Shown one piece after another: positions 29,831 to 39,921 of a stretch of DNA of 64,000 nucleotides (position 1 is its first letter; every line of letters starts with the position of its first letter). The translations under genes were made by a program, and so were the position numbers. Under the pieces are notes generated by a model. The model saw nothing but the letters and a program-made list of their open reading frames with translations. It did not search any database and was not told where the DNA came from. The DNA comes from Spraguea lophii (taxonomy: Eukaryota; Microsporidia; Spragueidae), in the NCBI GenBank assembly GCA_001887945.1, contig LDOQ01000010.1, positions 1-64,000 of the forward strand. The letters run 5' to 3'.

Positions 29831-31771
29831 ATGAAAGAGTATTACATCAAAAAATTACCATCTTCGACTAATACAGAATATTATACTTCTTATATTTCAA
29901 ATAATACATATAAATCTAAATATGTAGAATTATACGTTGAAGTTGGAAATAAAAAATATATTTTAAATTCTAAAACTTCTTCGATAAAAGATGATTCATT
30001 TCTTTTGGGCAAAAATTTATACAAGGAAATGTGTAAAAAATCCAATCCTAAATGTTCTATTACGCCATTAATAGATATTTTATCATATGATAATAATTAT
30101 GTTTGTGAATACGTAATTATTGAAGCTGTCGATATGTCAATTGATAAAACTTCCCTTTTTAGAAATTTAAAAGAGATTAAATTTGTGAAAGATGATATGA
30201 TTGTTGAAGGTATAAAAGTTAAAAGTACGGTTAGCAAAATTAAGATGTTTGATTATTCTGTTTTTGATGTGAACACAAATATTGTTACAGAAAATGAGTA
30301 TTATTATTATAGGATATTTCAAAATGATATAAAGAAGTTTCTACCGTATATAACTTATGATGATAATAATGATTATAAGCCATTAGATATAGTTACAGTT
30401 AAAGGTATAGTTGGATCGGGTAGATATGGGTTTATTAAAGCACTTGCGGCATCATGTAAATATTCTATATACGTTATAGATTTACATAATATTTCTACGA
30501 ATTTAAAGGCGACTTTTTTTAATAATAGAAAAACATTTTTTATTATAGAAAACTTAAATATGAAAATGAAACATGAGTATCAATACAGGGTTTATAGTAT
30601 TTTGGAAGAATTTAAAAGAGTTAAAGAAGAATACGAAAATGATAGTATTTTATTTGTTACAGTGTCTAATAATGTTGAGAATTTAGATTTATATTCTGAT
30701 TATCTAATAAACATAAAATCTATTGGCGACGAACAAAAAAGATATATCATTAAAAAACAGTTAGGAAATAATAGTGAAATTGATGATGAAGAAATGTGTA
30801 AAATTATTGAAGATACAAAAAATTATACGTTAAAAGAATTTGAGAGTCTTATTAGAGAAGTTTGTGTTTTAAAAAATGCTGAAAAAGAACACGACATAAA
30901 AAATAATGTAGAAGGTTTAACGGAAAATATCTCAAATTTTACATTGGATAATAAAAATGATGGAAAAATAAAATATTTAGATTTTCAAAAAATATTCAGA
31001 AAGAAAAAGAGTGATGGTTTAGATATAGATAATGTAAAATTTTCAGATATTGGAGGATACGAAGATTTAAAACTTAAAATCAAAGAATCCGTTATTTGGC
31101 CACTTATTCACAAAGAAAAATATAATGCTTTGGATACTAAAATGAGTCGGGGTATTTTATTATATGGACCGCCTGGATGTTGTAAAACCATGATTGCTAG
31201 AGCGATTGCAAACGAGACGAAAATGAGTTTTATTTCAATAAAATCCACAGAAGTGATGACTAAATGGGTTGGAGAAAGTGAGAAAAAGATTAGGGATTTA
31301 TTTGAAGAGGCCAGAAGGAAAGCACCGTGTATCATTTTTATTGATGAAATAGATGCCATATGTAGAGAAAGAAGGAAATCACATTCAAATTGGGGTGTTA
31401 GCATGTTAGCAACATTCCTAATGGAAATGGACGGTTTTAAAAGTAAAAAAGATATATGTGTAATTGCAGCTACCAATCGAAAGGATGCAATTGATAAAGC
31501 TTTATTAAGACCTGGAAGGTTTGATAGACATTTAAAAGTAGATTTACCTGATATAGACAATAGAAGAGAAATATTCAAAGTAATATTAGGAGATATAGAA
31601 AATATTGATATAAATATTTTAACAGATAACACAGAAGGATGCTCAGGAGCTGACATTAAAAATTTTATAAATGAAGCGAAACTTAGTATCATAAGAAAAA
31701 ATATTTTAAACGATAAAAACTATTCTCTGACAACAGAAGATATAATGGAAGTAATAAAAATAAATAAATAA
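29831..31771 (+). CDS. AFG2/CDC48-like AAA ATPase with degenerate first ATPase domain, 646 aa
   Basis: The second AAA domain is complete: DIGGYEDLKLKIKESVIWPL leads in, then Walker A GPPGCCKT (residues 446-453), Walker B IIFIDEIDAI with Asp505-Glu506, and the second-region ATNRKDAIDKALLRPGRFDRH with arginine fingers. The Cys in the Walker A loop is typical of AFG2/Drg1/SPATA5 proteins, which release ribosome-assembly factors from pre-60S particles. The first AAA domain has lost its Walker A Lys (KGIVGSGRYGF) and its Walker B acidic pair (FFIIENL), so it should not hydrolyse ATP. PEX1/PEX6 are unlikely, as microsporidia lack peroxisomes. CCC abuts the ATG. Confidence 0.8.
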   Translation: MKEYYIKKLPSSTNTEYYTSYISNNTYKSKYVELYVEVGNKKYILNSKTSSIKDDSFLLGKNLYKEMCKKSNPKCSITPLIDILSYDNNYVCEYVIIEAVDMSIDKTSLFRNLKEIKFVKDDMIVEGIKVKSTVSKIKMFDYSVFDVNTNIVTENEYYYYRIFQNDIKKFLPYITYDDNNDYKPLDIVTVKGIVGSGRYGFIKALAASCKYSIYVIDLHNISTNLKATFFNNRKTFFIIENLNMKMKHEYQYRVYSILEEFKRVKEEYENDSILFVTVSNNVENLDLYSDYLINIKSIGDEQKRYIIKKQLGNNSEIDDEEMCKIIEDTKNYTLKEFESLIREVCVLKNAEKEHDIKNNVEGLTENISNFTLDNKNDGKIKYLDFQKIFRKKKSDGLDIDNVKFSDIGGYEDLKLKIKESVIWPLIHKEKYNALDTKMSRGILLYGPPGCCKTMIARAIANETKMSFISIKSTEVMTKWVGESEKKIRDLFEEARRKAPCIIFIDEIDAICRERRKSHSNWGVSMLATFLMEMDGFKSKKDICVIAATNRKDAIDKALLRPGRFDRHLKVDLPDIDNRREIFKVILGDIENIDINILTDNTEGCSGADIKNFINEAKLSIIRKNILNDKNYSLTTEDIMEVIKINK

Positions 31772-31781
31772 TTCATTTGTA

Positions 31782-32918
31782 TTACATTTTATTATTTATA
31801 AGTAAAATTTTTTTAAGAAGTTTGGCGGCTCTTTGTTCATTTTTGAAATGTAGAATACATTTTTTAAATATTTTCAGACCGAAATTATTTGTTAATAATT
31901 TCTTCTCGAATTTTTCATAGAAGTTGAATAATACGTTTGAATCATTAATAAGAATTTTTTGCATGGTGTAATTTCCTACTGGATGTATAAAAATATCATA
32001 CGCATCATCCTCTGTCCATTTGAATAATAAATCATTTATAGTTTGATTTAGATCCTTTGAAAAAATGCTTTGTGTTACATAAGCTCCGTATTTTGTGCAT
32101 GATATTGCTCCAAAATGAATTCCTATTTTTTCTATGAAAAGTTCTAGTTCTTCCAAGCTCATAATCCTTATGGCTTCTTGAACCACCATATTTGTATTAG
32201 CACCTACTAAAATTTCAGGACCAGCATTAAAAATAAAATCTATATCTCTGTTTTTTACCATATCAGAGAATATTTTAACATCAAAAGAACAATATATTTT
32301 TTTACACGTGTTTAAATATTCTACTTTTTGAAGAAATGGATCTTTAATATATTCAAGTTTATTAAATTCTTTCTTTGGTTCACCCGCCTCGATTATTTTG
32401 CTTTTTATTCCAGGAAAATTAAAAATACTACTATCTCCAGGTTCTTCAATTTCAAAAAAATCATCCGTTAGAAATTTTACATCAAAATACAGAGAATATT
32501 GTCTATAAAAAGACAAAGAATCATTTAAATTATAAAACTTTATATTAATTTTATCGTATAATATTTCATGCTCTTTTACTCTTGAATCGTTCTCCAAACT
32601 TACAGATAAAAAATGTATCATATTTTTCTGTTTTTCATCCAACGGCATAGGATATTCTTCCACATCTAAAATATTTTTAAATTCATCTCTTTTTATTTTA
32701 TCCAACATTTCATAAAAAATATTTTCTTTTTCGTCTGTAACAACTATTTCATTGTTTAAAAAATGAAATTCACTATTACTTTCATCTGTGATCGTATCTG
32801 TATCGTGTTTCATAATTTTAAAAAAATTAATACCTGGTTTATTCATAGCGGAATCATCGGTTATCGTAATACATATTGTTTTTGAACTCGGAATAATTAT
32901 TTTTGCAACTTTCTCCAT
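31782..32918 (-). CDS. Pumilio-repeat RNA-binding protein, Nop9/Puf-like, 378 aa
   Basis: Residues 225-350 contain divergent Pumilio-type repeats: TNMVVQEAIRIMSLEELELFIEKI, then SCTKYGAYVTQSIF, then HPVGNYTMQKIL. Each has the small-aromatic-Gln pattern in the RNA-facing helix. The first 200 residues show helical character but no clear repeat. Candidate relatives are the ribosome-biogenesis protein Nop9 and short Puf proteins, and I cannot choose between them from sequence alone. The stop lies 10 bases from the convergent ATPase stop. If the neighbour is AFG2, both would act in ribosome assembly, but that link is inference. Confidence 0.65.
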   Translation of the reverse strand: MEKVAKIIIPSSKTICITITDDSAMNKPGINFFKIMKHDTDTITDESNSEFHFLNNEIVVTDEKENIFYEMLDKIKRDEFKNILDVEEYPMPLDEKQKNMIHFLSVSLENDSRVKEHEILYDKINIKFYNLNDSLSFYRQYSLYFDVKFLTDDFFEIEEPGDSSIFNFPGIKSKIIEAGEPKKEFNKLEYIKDPFLQKVEYLNTCKKIYCSFDVKIFSDMVKNRDIDFIFNAGPEILVGANTNMVVQEAIRIMSLEELELFIEKIGIHFGAISCTKYGAYVTQSIFSKDLNQTINDLLFKWTEDDAYDIFIHPVGNYTMQKILINDSNVLFNFYEKFEKKLLTNNFGLKIFKKCILHFKNEQRAAKLLKKILLINNKM

Positions 32919-33301
32919 ATTTTCTCCATTTTATTTCTTAAAATAATTATAATGACTCAATCAGAATGTGTAATCATATTAATTACATATAATATTATAT
33001 TGTTCTATAAAAAATGATGATCATTTTCTAATAACCAATGAAAATCAAAATAATTTTAAAATATTTTAAAAAAACATTTATAAATAAAGATGATCATAAT
33101 GAAGATTTTATTGACGTTGATAAATATTTTTATTACTGAATTTTTATATTTATTTTAAAATAGAATATTACAATTTCTCCAATATTCTTTTATATTTTTT
33201 GTACCAATAAAATTATTATAAAATAAAATGACAACAATAATTTACATTTAAAAAGGAGAAATATATTATTTTTTTTAAAGAAACTTGTATTTAAAATATT
33301 A
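32919..33301. other. Short AT-rich intergenic stretch
   Basis: No gene, repeat or RNA recognised. Confidence 0.4.
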
Positions 33302-33835
33302 TTACATTATACTATCAAGATATTGTTTTTTCATCTGTTCAATAATCTGATTTCTTATTGTAAAAGAAATATACTTAGAAAATGTTACCGGAAGCCTATA
33401 TTGTTCCGCTAATTCTAATCCCAATACCTCGGGCTCAAATTTCAAAAAATTACAAAACTTGAGCGAGTCCCGTATTTTCTTTCCACCAGCTTCAAAAAAT
33501 ATTGACACAGTATATGTTTTTCTATCATTTTTAAAATATTCAATCATATCATTAAATATTTCCAATTGTCTATAAGCCTGACGTACCATCTCATTCTTCA
33601 CAGCAGCACTATTTTCAAAATATTCTCCTATAATAGATTCTATGTTATCTTCACGTGTATCGTATATAAAGAAATCTTGAACGAGCGTAGACCCATCAGG
33701 AACCACTAATTTTATAGGAATTAGATAACTTGTAGTATAATCATAAATAGAATTATCCATTGGGGTAATATAATAAAAATATATTAAAACGATAGAAATA
33801 AATAAGTTAAAGATTACGAGATTTTTATTTGTCAT
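33302..33835 (-). CDS. Single-pass membrane or secreted hypothetical protein, 177 aa
   Basis: Residues 6-23 form one hydrophobic segment after a short charged N-terminus, so the chain is a type II membrane protein or carries a signal peptide. The remaining 150 residues look folded, with alternating strands and helices (for example YLIPIKLVVPDGSTLVQDFF), and are not low-complexity. Family unknown. Start at the first ATG, 33835. Confidence 0.65.
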   Translation of the reverse strand: MTNKNLVIFNLFISIVLIYFYYITPMDNSIYDYTTSYLIPIKLVVPDGSTLVQDFFIYDTREDNIESIIGEYFENSAAVKNEMVRQAYRQLEIFNDMIEYFKNDRKTYTVSIFFEAGGKKIRDSLKFCNFLKFEPEVLGLELAEQYRLPVTFSKYISFTIRNQIIEQMKKQYLDSIM

Positions 33836-34849
33836 TTATTTTTTTATTATATTTTTATTTTAACAAAAATTATAATTTTAATAATCAAGTTTAAATATTA
33901 TTTAGAGAAGAATTTAAATTTTAATTATAAGTGTTATATAAATATCTTCTTTAAGTAATATTTTTTCATTCTTGGATCATTAAGTGAGAAATAATAAAAT
34001 ATTCATATATTTTTTAAAAAACGAGATTTTTACAATAAAAATTATCTGAAAAAATGTTTATTAGACATAGAATAAAAATTTTATTATGAATAATAGATAT
34101 AATTAAATAAAAATAATACTTAGATAGTATCTTTAGAAATAAATTGGTATGGATGTAAAAAATATTATATTTGATTTTCTATGAAAGTTTCTTTTATAGA
34201 ATATAAATAATTTTATTTAAAACAGTCAAAATATTCTATATATTACCACAAAAAATTATAAAAGAGATTAAGCTTAATATGAATATTGGTTTTTATAGGA
34301 TCAAATCCTTTTAAAGAATATTTCACTTGGAATTATTAAAATTTATAATATTAAATATTAAATAAGTAAAAGTTATAGAAATGGTTATATTGAAATGTAA
34401 ATAAAATGTTAAAAGATTTACAAAATAATCTTAGCTAATAGATAATATAAACAATATATTAAAAGATGCTTTATAAGTTAAAAAAAAATAAATATTGATT
34501 TTTACAGAAAATCTTTAAATAATCAATTAAACAATATAAAAGCGTTGTTATAAAGTATTAGGGAAAATAAAATTTTTTGTTTATTAAATATAAATATAAA
34601 AATTATAAGATCTTTAAACAACAATATATTTATTTAAACAGTGTAAAAATAATAAAAATTGTATAAAGAAAACCAAAATCTAAAAAAAGCCTATGAAAGA
34701 AGATAGATTAGTAAAATTTTCTTGTTACAAAATATTAACAAAACTTAATTAATAACTTTGTGAAATCTTAATATTTGTTTTGTTTTTAAATTAATTCGGA
34801 AATAAAAATCAGTTTATTAAAAACTATGACCATAAGAAAAAATATTTTA

Positions 34850-35312
34850 GCATACTTAGCTGAGTAGTCGTGAGGTTGTAACTAAATCCCACGTCTAGCG
34901 AGATCCTATATCTAGAAGAATTTCAAAAAAAAGAATAAAGGATAGGAGGAAAAAGGAGTAAGATGGTGTGTGGGTTTTATAATGTAACATTAGCTGTATC
35001 TTGTACGACAAGCCCGTTACTAGATTAAAGTAATGTTTAGTTGGTGTAATTACAACCTTTATATTGATCTGTGACTAAACCAATATTAGGCTAAAAATAA
35101 AGTTAAAAATGTCATTAAAAATGATAGACTAATGATTATATCATACACAAATTTTAACACTTTAGAACATACGATAAAGTGAGGTTAATACATCTATAAC
35201 GAAACTATCTAATACAAAGATATTACTTTTTTTAGGATCAAATAATTTTAAACCATAATATGTCGCAGCCGGATAGAAAACTTCTACAAATAAAAGTTTT
35301 ATTTTTAAAAAA
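34850..35312 (+). repeat. Diverged full-length SINE copy
   Basis: The head reads ACTTAGCTGAGTAGTCGTGAG in place of ACTTGGTCCAGTGGTCATGG, and the B-box has decayed. Body blocks follow in order: ATTAGCTGTATCTTGTACGAC, CCCGTTACTAGATTAAAGTA, ATATTGATCTGTGACTAAAC and GTGAGGTTAATACATCTA. The 3' end ATAAAAGTTTTATTTTTAAA is clear. This is an older copy than those at 9456 and 59428. Confidence 0.75.
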
Positions 35313-35477
35313 ATGTACCAAAAACAATTAATTGAATCAATGATTATATTACAAATCAAAATAATTAACCATATTAGTTTTAAATCAACAAATGACTTAA
35401 TATTAAAAAAAAGAAAATATACTCAGAATTGATATGTAATAATATTTAGTGATATTATTTTTTTTAAAAAAAAATTA

Positions 35478-35555
35478 ACTGAGGGATTCGAACCCGTTGG
35501 TCTTAGAATTTGGTTACTACCCACGACCATTTGACCAAGTATGTTTAATAATATT
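35478..35555 (-). repeat. Solitary SINE head (tRNA-like, minus strand)
   Basis: On the minus strand this reads TGGTCAAATGGTCGTGGG (A-box region), GTAGTAACCAAATTC, then GGGTTCGAATCCCTC (B-box with flanks), followed directly by a T- and A-rich run. No body block follows. It could be a head-only copy, a truncated element or a degenerate tRNA gene. I could not fold a full cloverleaf by eye. Confidence 0.65.
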
Positions 35556-35816
35556 ATTCTATCAAATTAATCATAACATTATATTGGCGCATTTCAAAAT
35601 ATCAAAACAATATTTGATATACTTATGAAAAATTTTATTGAACAAAAAATATAATGTTTTTTTCATGTCAAAAAAATCGATTATCCTTTTTCAAAAAACG
35701 GAGTAAATTTTAAAATTTTTAAAATTGCAAAAAATTTGTTATTCGTGTTTCATTTTTACTGATTATTTCATTGATCACTTTTTTATTTTTAACATAAAAG
35801 AAATATTGATTTTATT

Positions 35817-35820
35817 CCCC
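35817..35820 (+). promoter_or_regulatory. CCCC start-proximal motif
   Basis: CCCC abuts the ATG at 35821 and decides between that start and a longer frame opening with TTG. Confidence 0.6.
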
Positions 35821-38451
35821 ATGGTTAAAACATCAGATGACGGTATTGGAAAACTCGCAAATACACCAGATTTGGAAGCAAGTGATGTAGCTATAATAAG
35901 TAACTTTTCACTTCAGATGATCATTATTTCCATTGCATCTTTAGTTTTTTTGATTTTAAGGAAAAAATTTCAATGGGTATATTCTCCAAATACAAGAAAG
36001 AGAAGAAATCATCCTGCATTTTCAAATAATGGATTTTTAAATTGGTTATTTCCTATTTTCACAATTTCAGATTTACAAATGCTTTCATTAATCGGATTGG
36101 ATGCTTTCCTGTTTTTGGAAACTTTAAATCTTTTATTTAGAATATTTTTCGTTCTTTCATTAACTGTAGCACCCATTCTTTGTGTTTTATATGTATTCAA
36201 TCTAAAAAATGAAGATGAAGATCAGATATTTTTAAAAATATGTTTAGCTAGTACAATTGGAAATAACGTTTCTTTAGGTATTCCTATATTTTGCTGCATT
36301 CTTTTTATTACGGCAATTGTTCTGTATCTATTATATATTCAATGTAAAAAGATTGTTTCTTTGAGACAAACATTCATACGTAACCCGGTATTATTAACAT
36401 CTTTACCTACATTAAAAAGAATAGAATTTGAATATGGATCGACAGATAGTATGGTAGAATTTATGAAAATATCCTGTAAAAGTGCAATAGTGCTTAGAAT
36501 ACCAAGTTTTGTAAAAAATGATGAAGAACTTAGAATATTTTTGGAAAATTTGGGAATAGGGAATATAAAAGAATGTGTATTGGTACAAGATACATCGTAT
36601 TTGAACAAACTTTTAGATAAAAGAAATAAAATAATTTATAGAATAGAAAAAGAAATACAGTGTGCTCAGGATTTCTTAAAAAACGATCTTAAAGATCATA
36701 CGGATGATATACATGATATGGAAAAGGAAAATGATAGTTCAATAGAACAAATTGAGGCAGAAAGTAAATTAAATAATCTTATGGAATTAATGGAAGATGA
36801 AAGTGTGATAAAAGATGGTGGTGCGAGATTTAAAACAGAAATACAAAATTTGAAAAATATTTATGTAAAAATAGAAGAAGAAAAAAACAGACTGATTGGA
36901 AGTGTAGAAAGATCCGAAAGTGATATTGTAGAGATTATGAATTCTTCACATGAAATGTATGGAAGATTAAACCTTGAAAGAAATTCTGATTTCTTCTCGT
37001 GGTCACAAATAATAAATATAAGAAAAAGATATAAAGAATTTGGTTTGGATTTACCTATAGGAACAAATACTGCGTTCGTTACTTTTGAACACCAGAGAAG
37101 TGCGAGCATTATTTCTCAAACATTAATCAATACTAAAATTTTTAGTTGTAAAGGTGAAGCAGCACCCAATCCTAAAGATATAAAATGGAAGAATTTGAAC
37201 GAAGGCGCTGTATCTGTATATTTTAGAAAAGTTTTATCTTCGTTTGTAATTTTCATTCTTTGTATTCTATTTTTCTTTATAGCATTTTCTATTATAGAAT
37301 TTATTACCGTAGAAAAAATACGAAGTATCGCAGGAATAAATATACTTTTTGAAAAATACCCCAAGTTAGATGGTATGATTGGTGGTATCATAGCACCATT
37401 GATATTCAATATTCTTTTATCTCTAGTTCCATTAATATTGGATTTACTTGCCGATATGGAAAAACATAAAACTCTTACAGGACAGCAGAGAAAATTAGTG
37501 TCTTCATATTGTTATTTTTTACTTGTGAATGGTTTTTTAGCTTATTTTCTATATAAGCCTGTATCTACGATAAGACAATATTTTCAAACTAAAAATAGTG
37601 AATTAGATCTTGGTAAATTAATGGAAAGTATATCAACCGGTATGGTAGAAAGTAGTGTATTGTTTATTAACGTATTAATCCAAAAAATATTTACAGGAAA
37701 TGTTCTATTTTCCATTAAAATCCCAATATTCTTAAAATCTCTCATTTACAAAATATTTTTTGGAAGCAAAACAACAAGAGAACGGTATCAAACAATAAAA
37801 CCAACCCCTATCAATTTTGGAATTGAAATTCCCATCGTACTTTTAAGTATCCCAATGGCACTTACTTATGCCGTACTAACACCGATAATGCTCGTTGTTG
37901 GTGCAATATATTTCTTTGGAGTATATTACGTTTATAAAAATGATTTCATTTATTATTCTGGTACAGAAATAGAAACAGGCGGTTCATATTGGAATTTCTG
38001 TTCAAATTTTATTGTTGAAGCACTAATGTTATTTCAAATTCTCACAGCCATAGAATTATTTGTTATGGGTTTTAAGATGACTGCATTGGGTATGGTCCCA
38101 TTGATAATATTAACGTTTTATTACAAACAGAATGTATTATCATTATTTAAAGACAGCTGTTCATTTTATCCTCTGAATATTTTAGAAGAACAATACATAG
38201 ATAATTTCAGTCGAAATATAATGGAAAATCGATTAGATTATTTAGAAAATTGGGAAGAAGAATTTGATGATTTTGAAAGCAATACTATTAGATTAGGTGA
38301 TTTAGGAATAAAAAATGTTGAAGATAATGTAGCTGAGTATCCATATAGGGAGATATCTAGAATCAATTCTGAAATGTTTTTATTTTTACCAAAAAATTTA
38401 TTCTATAATTATGAAAGATTCAAAAAAAAGAATCAGCAGAATAGAAAATAA
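35821..38451 (+). CDS. CSC1/OSCA/TMEM63-type cation channel, 876 aa
   Basis: The protein has the layout of osmosensitive or stress-gated calcium-permeable channels. Three N-terminal membrane helices include KKFQWVYSP and a region ending near residue 170. A long cytosolic segment (about residues 180-480) contains coiled coil and AFVTFEHQRSASII, the RNA-recognition-like core. A C-terminal block of about eight helices corresponds to the RSN1_7TM region (NFGIEIPIVLLSIPMALTYA). These channels open on membrane tension or hyperosmotic shock. For a parasite whose germination depends on osmotic pressure this is a plausible sensor, though that is inference. The start at 35821 follows CCCC and drops 32 codons that would need TTG. 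Confidence 0.85.
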   Translation: MVKTSDDGIGKLANTPDLEASDVAIISNFSLQMIIISIASLVFLILRKKFQWVYSPNTRKRRNHPAFSNNGFLNWLFPIFTISDLQMLSLIGLDAFLFLETLNLLFRIFFVLSLTVAPILCVLYVFNLKNEDEDQIFLKICLASTIGNNVSLGIPIFCCILFITAIVLYLLYIQCKKIVSLRQTFIRNPVLLTSLPTLKRIEFEYGSTDSMVEFMKISCKSAIVLRIPSFVKNDEELRIFLENLGIGNIKECVLVQDTSYLNKLLDKRNKIIYRIEKEIQCAQDFLKNDLKDHTDDIHDMEKENDSSIEQIEAESKLNNLMELMEDESVIKDGGARFKTEIQNLKNIYVKIEEEKNRLIGSVERSESDIVEIMNSSHEMYGRLNLERNSDFFSWSQIINIRKRYKEFGLDLPIGTNTAFVTFEHQRSASIISQTLINTKIFSCKGEAAPNPKDIKWKNLNEGAVSVYFRKVLSSFVIFILCILFFFIAFSIIEFITVEKIRSIAGINILFEKYPKLDGMIGGIIAPLIFNILLSLVPLILDLLADMEKHKTLTGQQRKLVSSYCYFLLVNGFLAYFLYKPVSTIRQYFQTKNSELDLGKLMESISTGMVESSVLFINVLIQKIFTGNVLFSIKIPIFLKSLIYKIFFGSKTTRERYQTIKPTPINFGIEIPIVLLSIPMALTYAVLTPIMLVVGAIYFFGVYYVYKNDFIYYSGTEIETGGSYWNFCSNFIVEALMLFQILTAIELFVMGFKMTALGMVPLIILTFYYKQNVLSLFKDSCSFYPLNILEEQYIDNFSRNIMENRLDYLENWEEEFDDFESNTIRLGDLGIKNVEDNVAEYPYREISRINSEMFLFLPKNLFYNYERFKKKNQQNRK

Positions 38452-39204
38452 AACAATAAAATTTATAAATGTTAATTTATTGTTTATTTATTAAAAATAA
38501 ATTACTTTCTTATTAAAAATTTTGGATAAAGCTGTTTCGATAACATTTTAAATTATTTTATAATATTTTATATATTTGATATTAATAATTTTTATTTTAT
38601 TTGTACGTACTTTTTACATTCATGTTATTATTTTACGATAATATAAAACATATACATATTTTAAATAATTATATCATTAATGTGTTCCTGTGTACTCATT
38701 ATCATTACAATTTTTTTAAAAATAAAACTTTTATTTATAGAAGTTTTTCAAAGCAAGTAATATATTTGTATTAACATTATCTGTTATATATATGCATTAA
38801 TCTCATCTTACCTTATACTCCATAATATTAGATATTTATATATGAATTTTATTTCTGTTTTTTTAATCTGTATTAATACTTTAATTTCTATATCAAATTA
38901 TATTATCTAAATCAATAATCTATAAGAATTGTAATTACATCTGATTAAGTCTTTTTTTTGATTAAACAATAAGCTTTAACTACAAGATATATTCGAGTCA
39001 CGTCATAAAATACTTATCCATTCAATCAATCCAATCTAAATATTTTCATTGTTTTGGGAATTCCCCTAATTGAATAATCTTGCTGGAGTTTCTTATTTAT
39101 TGGTAAGAATTTATGTATTTTATTTATTATAGATTTTAATTAAAATATATTTATGCTTAATTTATAATTTTTAGAAGTTGTATAATAAATAAAAGATTGT
39201 TTAT
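38452..39204. other. Intergenic stretch, partly SINE
   Basis: Contains the minus-strand SINE relic at 38712-39000. No gene recognised. Confidence 0.5.
38712..39000 (-). repeat. Ancient SINE copy (minus strand)
   Basis: The reverse-complemented 3' end AAAACTTTTATTTATAGAAG begins the copy. It is followed by ATATATGCATTAATCTCATC, a remnant of CTTACCTTATGCTCCAGAG, and the AATTGTAATTACATCTGATT block. The head is not recognisable. Confidence 0.65.
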
Positions 39205-39807
39205 TCAATTATCTGATGTATCTGTACTATTTACATTATCATAATTCTCTTTATATTCTATGCTTTTAAAACTACGATGCCTTACATCATCTCCATTACC
39301 CTTAAGTATTTGTATTTCCCTCAACAATCTATTATGTGATATTTGTTTCTCTTTTATTATTGCCATTAACCCTTTACTATTATTTCTTTCTGCTTCTAAT
39401 GCATTTTCTATTCTATCCATTCTCATATTATGCAATTCTATTTCAGATTTATAATTTTCTTTTAACATGGTCATTTGACATAAAACATCATCTCTTTTTC
39501 TTTCTTCGTTTTCATTTAATTTTTGTGCTATTTTCAGTTCTTCTTCTTTTTGAAGTATCCAGAAATTCATAGATTCTACAAATACCTTGGTGATGATCGA
39601 TGGTGGATATCCAATTAGATTTGGTTTTGTTTTAAGATCTTGGTGTTGGATATTTGAAAATGTTAGGATTTTCTTACAAACTAAACATAATTTGGATTTT
39701 GATAATCTTTCTTTGCATCTTCGACAGAATATGTGGTTGCATGCAGTTACAAATAGTTCGTCTGTTAATTGTATTTTGCATACATGGAAATTACATTGAA
39801 ATGACAT
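39205..39807 (-). CDS. HEI10/CCNB1IP1-like RING protein, 200 aa
   Basis: The N-terminus carries a RING of the kind found in HEI10 (CCNB1IP1) and Zip3-class meiotic crossover proteins. Cys5 and Cys10 lie in CNFHVCKIQL, followed by VTACNHIFCRRC (Cys23, His25, Cys28, Cys31) and CLVC (Cys41, Cys44). The phrase VTACNHIFC, the later LIGYPPSIITKVFVESMNFW and a coiled coil over residues 85-165 all follow the animal CCNB1IP1 order as I know it. HEI10 is a SUMO/ubiquitin E3-like factor that collects on the synaptonemal complex and marks crossover sites. CCC lies near the ATG. The gene is divergent from the BRCA2-like gene, with 114 bases between them. Confidence 0.8.
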   Translation of the reverse strand: MSFQCNFHVCKIQLTDELFVTACNHIFCRRCKERLSKSKLCLVCKKILTFSNIQHQDLKTKPNLIGYPPSIITKVFVESMNFWILQKEEELKIAQKLNENEERKRDDVLCQMTMLKENYKSEIELHNMRMDRIENALEAERNNSKGLMAIIKEKQISHNRLLREIQILKGNGDDVRHRSFKSIEYKENYDNVNSTDTSDN

Positions 39808-39921
39808 GAGGGTGTTTGTATGTTCCTGGAATATCTATTTTTAGAAATTGTAGATTTAAGAAGCTTTTTTAAATTTTTAATTCTTAAGATTTTAAAAATG
39901 AGATGAAATTATCTTTATAGA

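Larger units (their letters stand above)
33836..35816. other. Long gene-poor stretch with SINE relics
   Basis: Holds a diverged plus-strand SINE (34850-35312) and a separate minus-strand SINE head (35478-35555). Bases 33840-34840 show no gene. A frame running into the channel gene from 35725 needs a TTG start and is not used. Confidence 0.5.

Noticed and set aside
29831..31771. Reading the AAA ATPase as PEX1 or PEX6
   Set aside because: Microsporidia have no peroxisomes, and the Walker A Cys and lead-in sequence fit AFG2 better.
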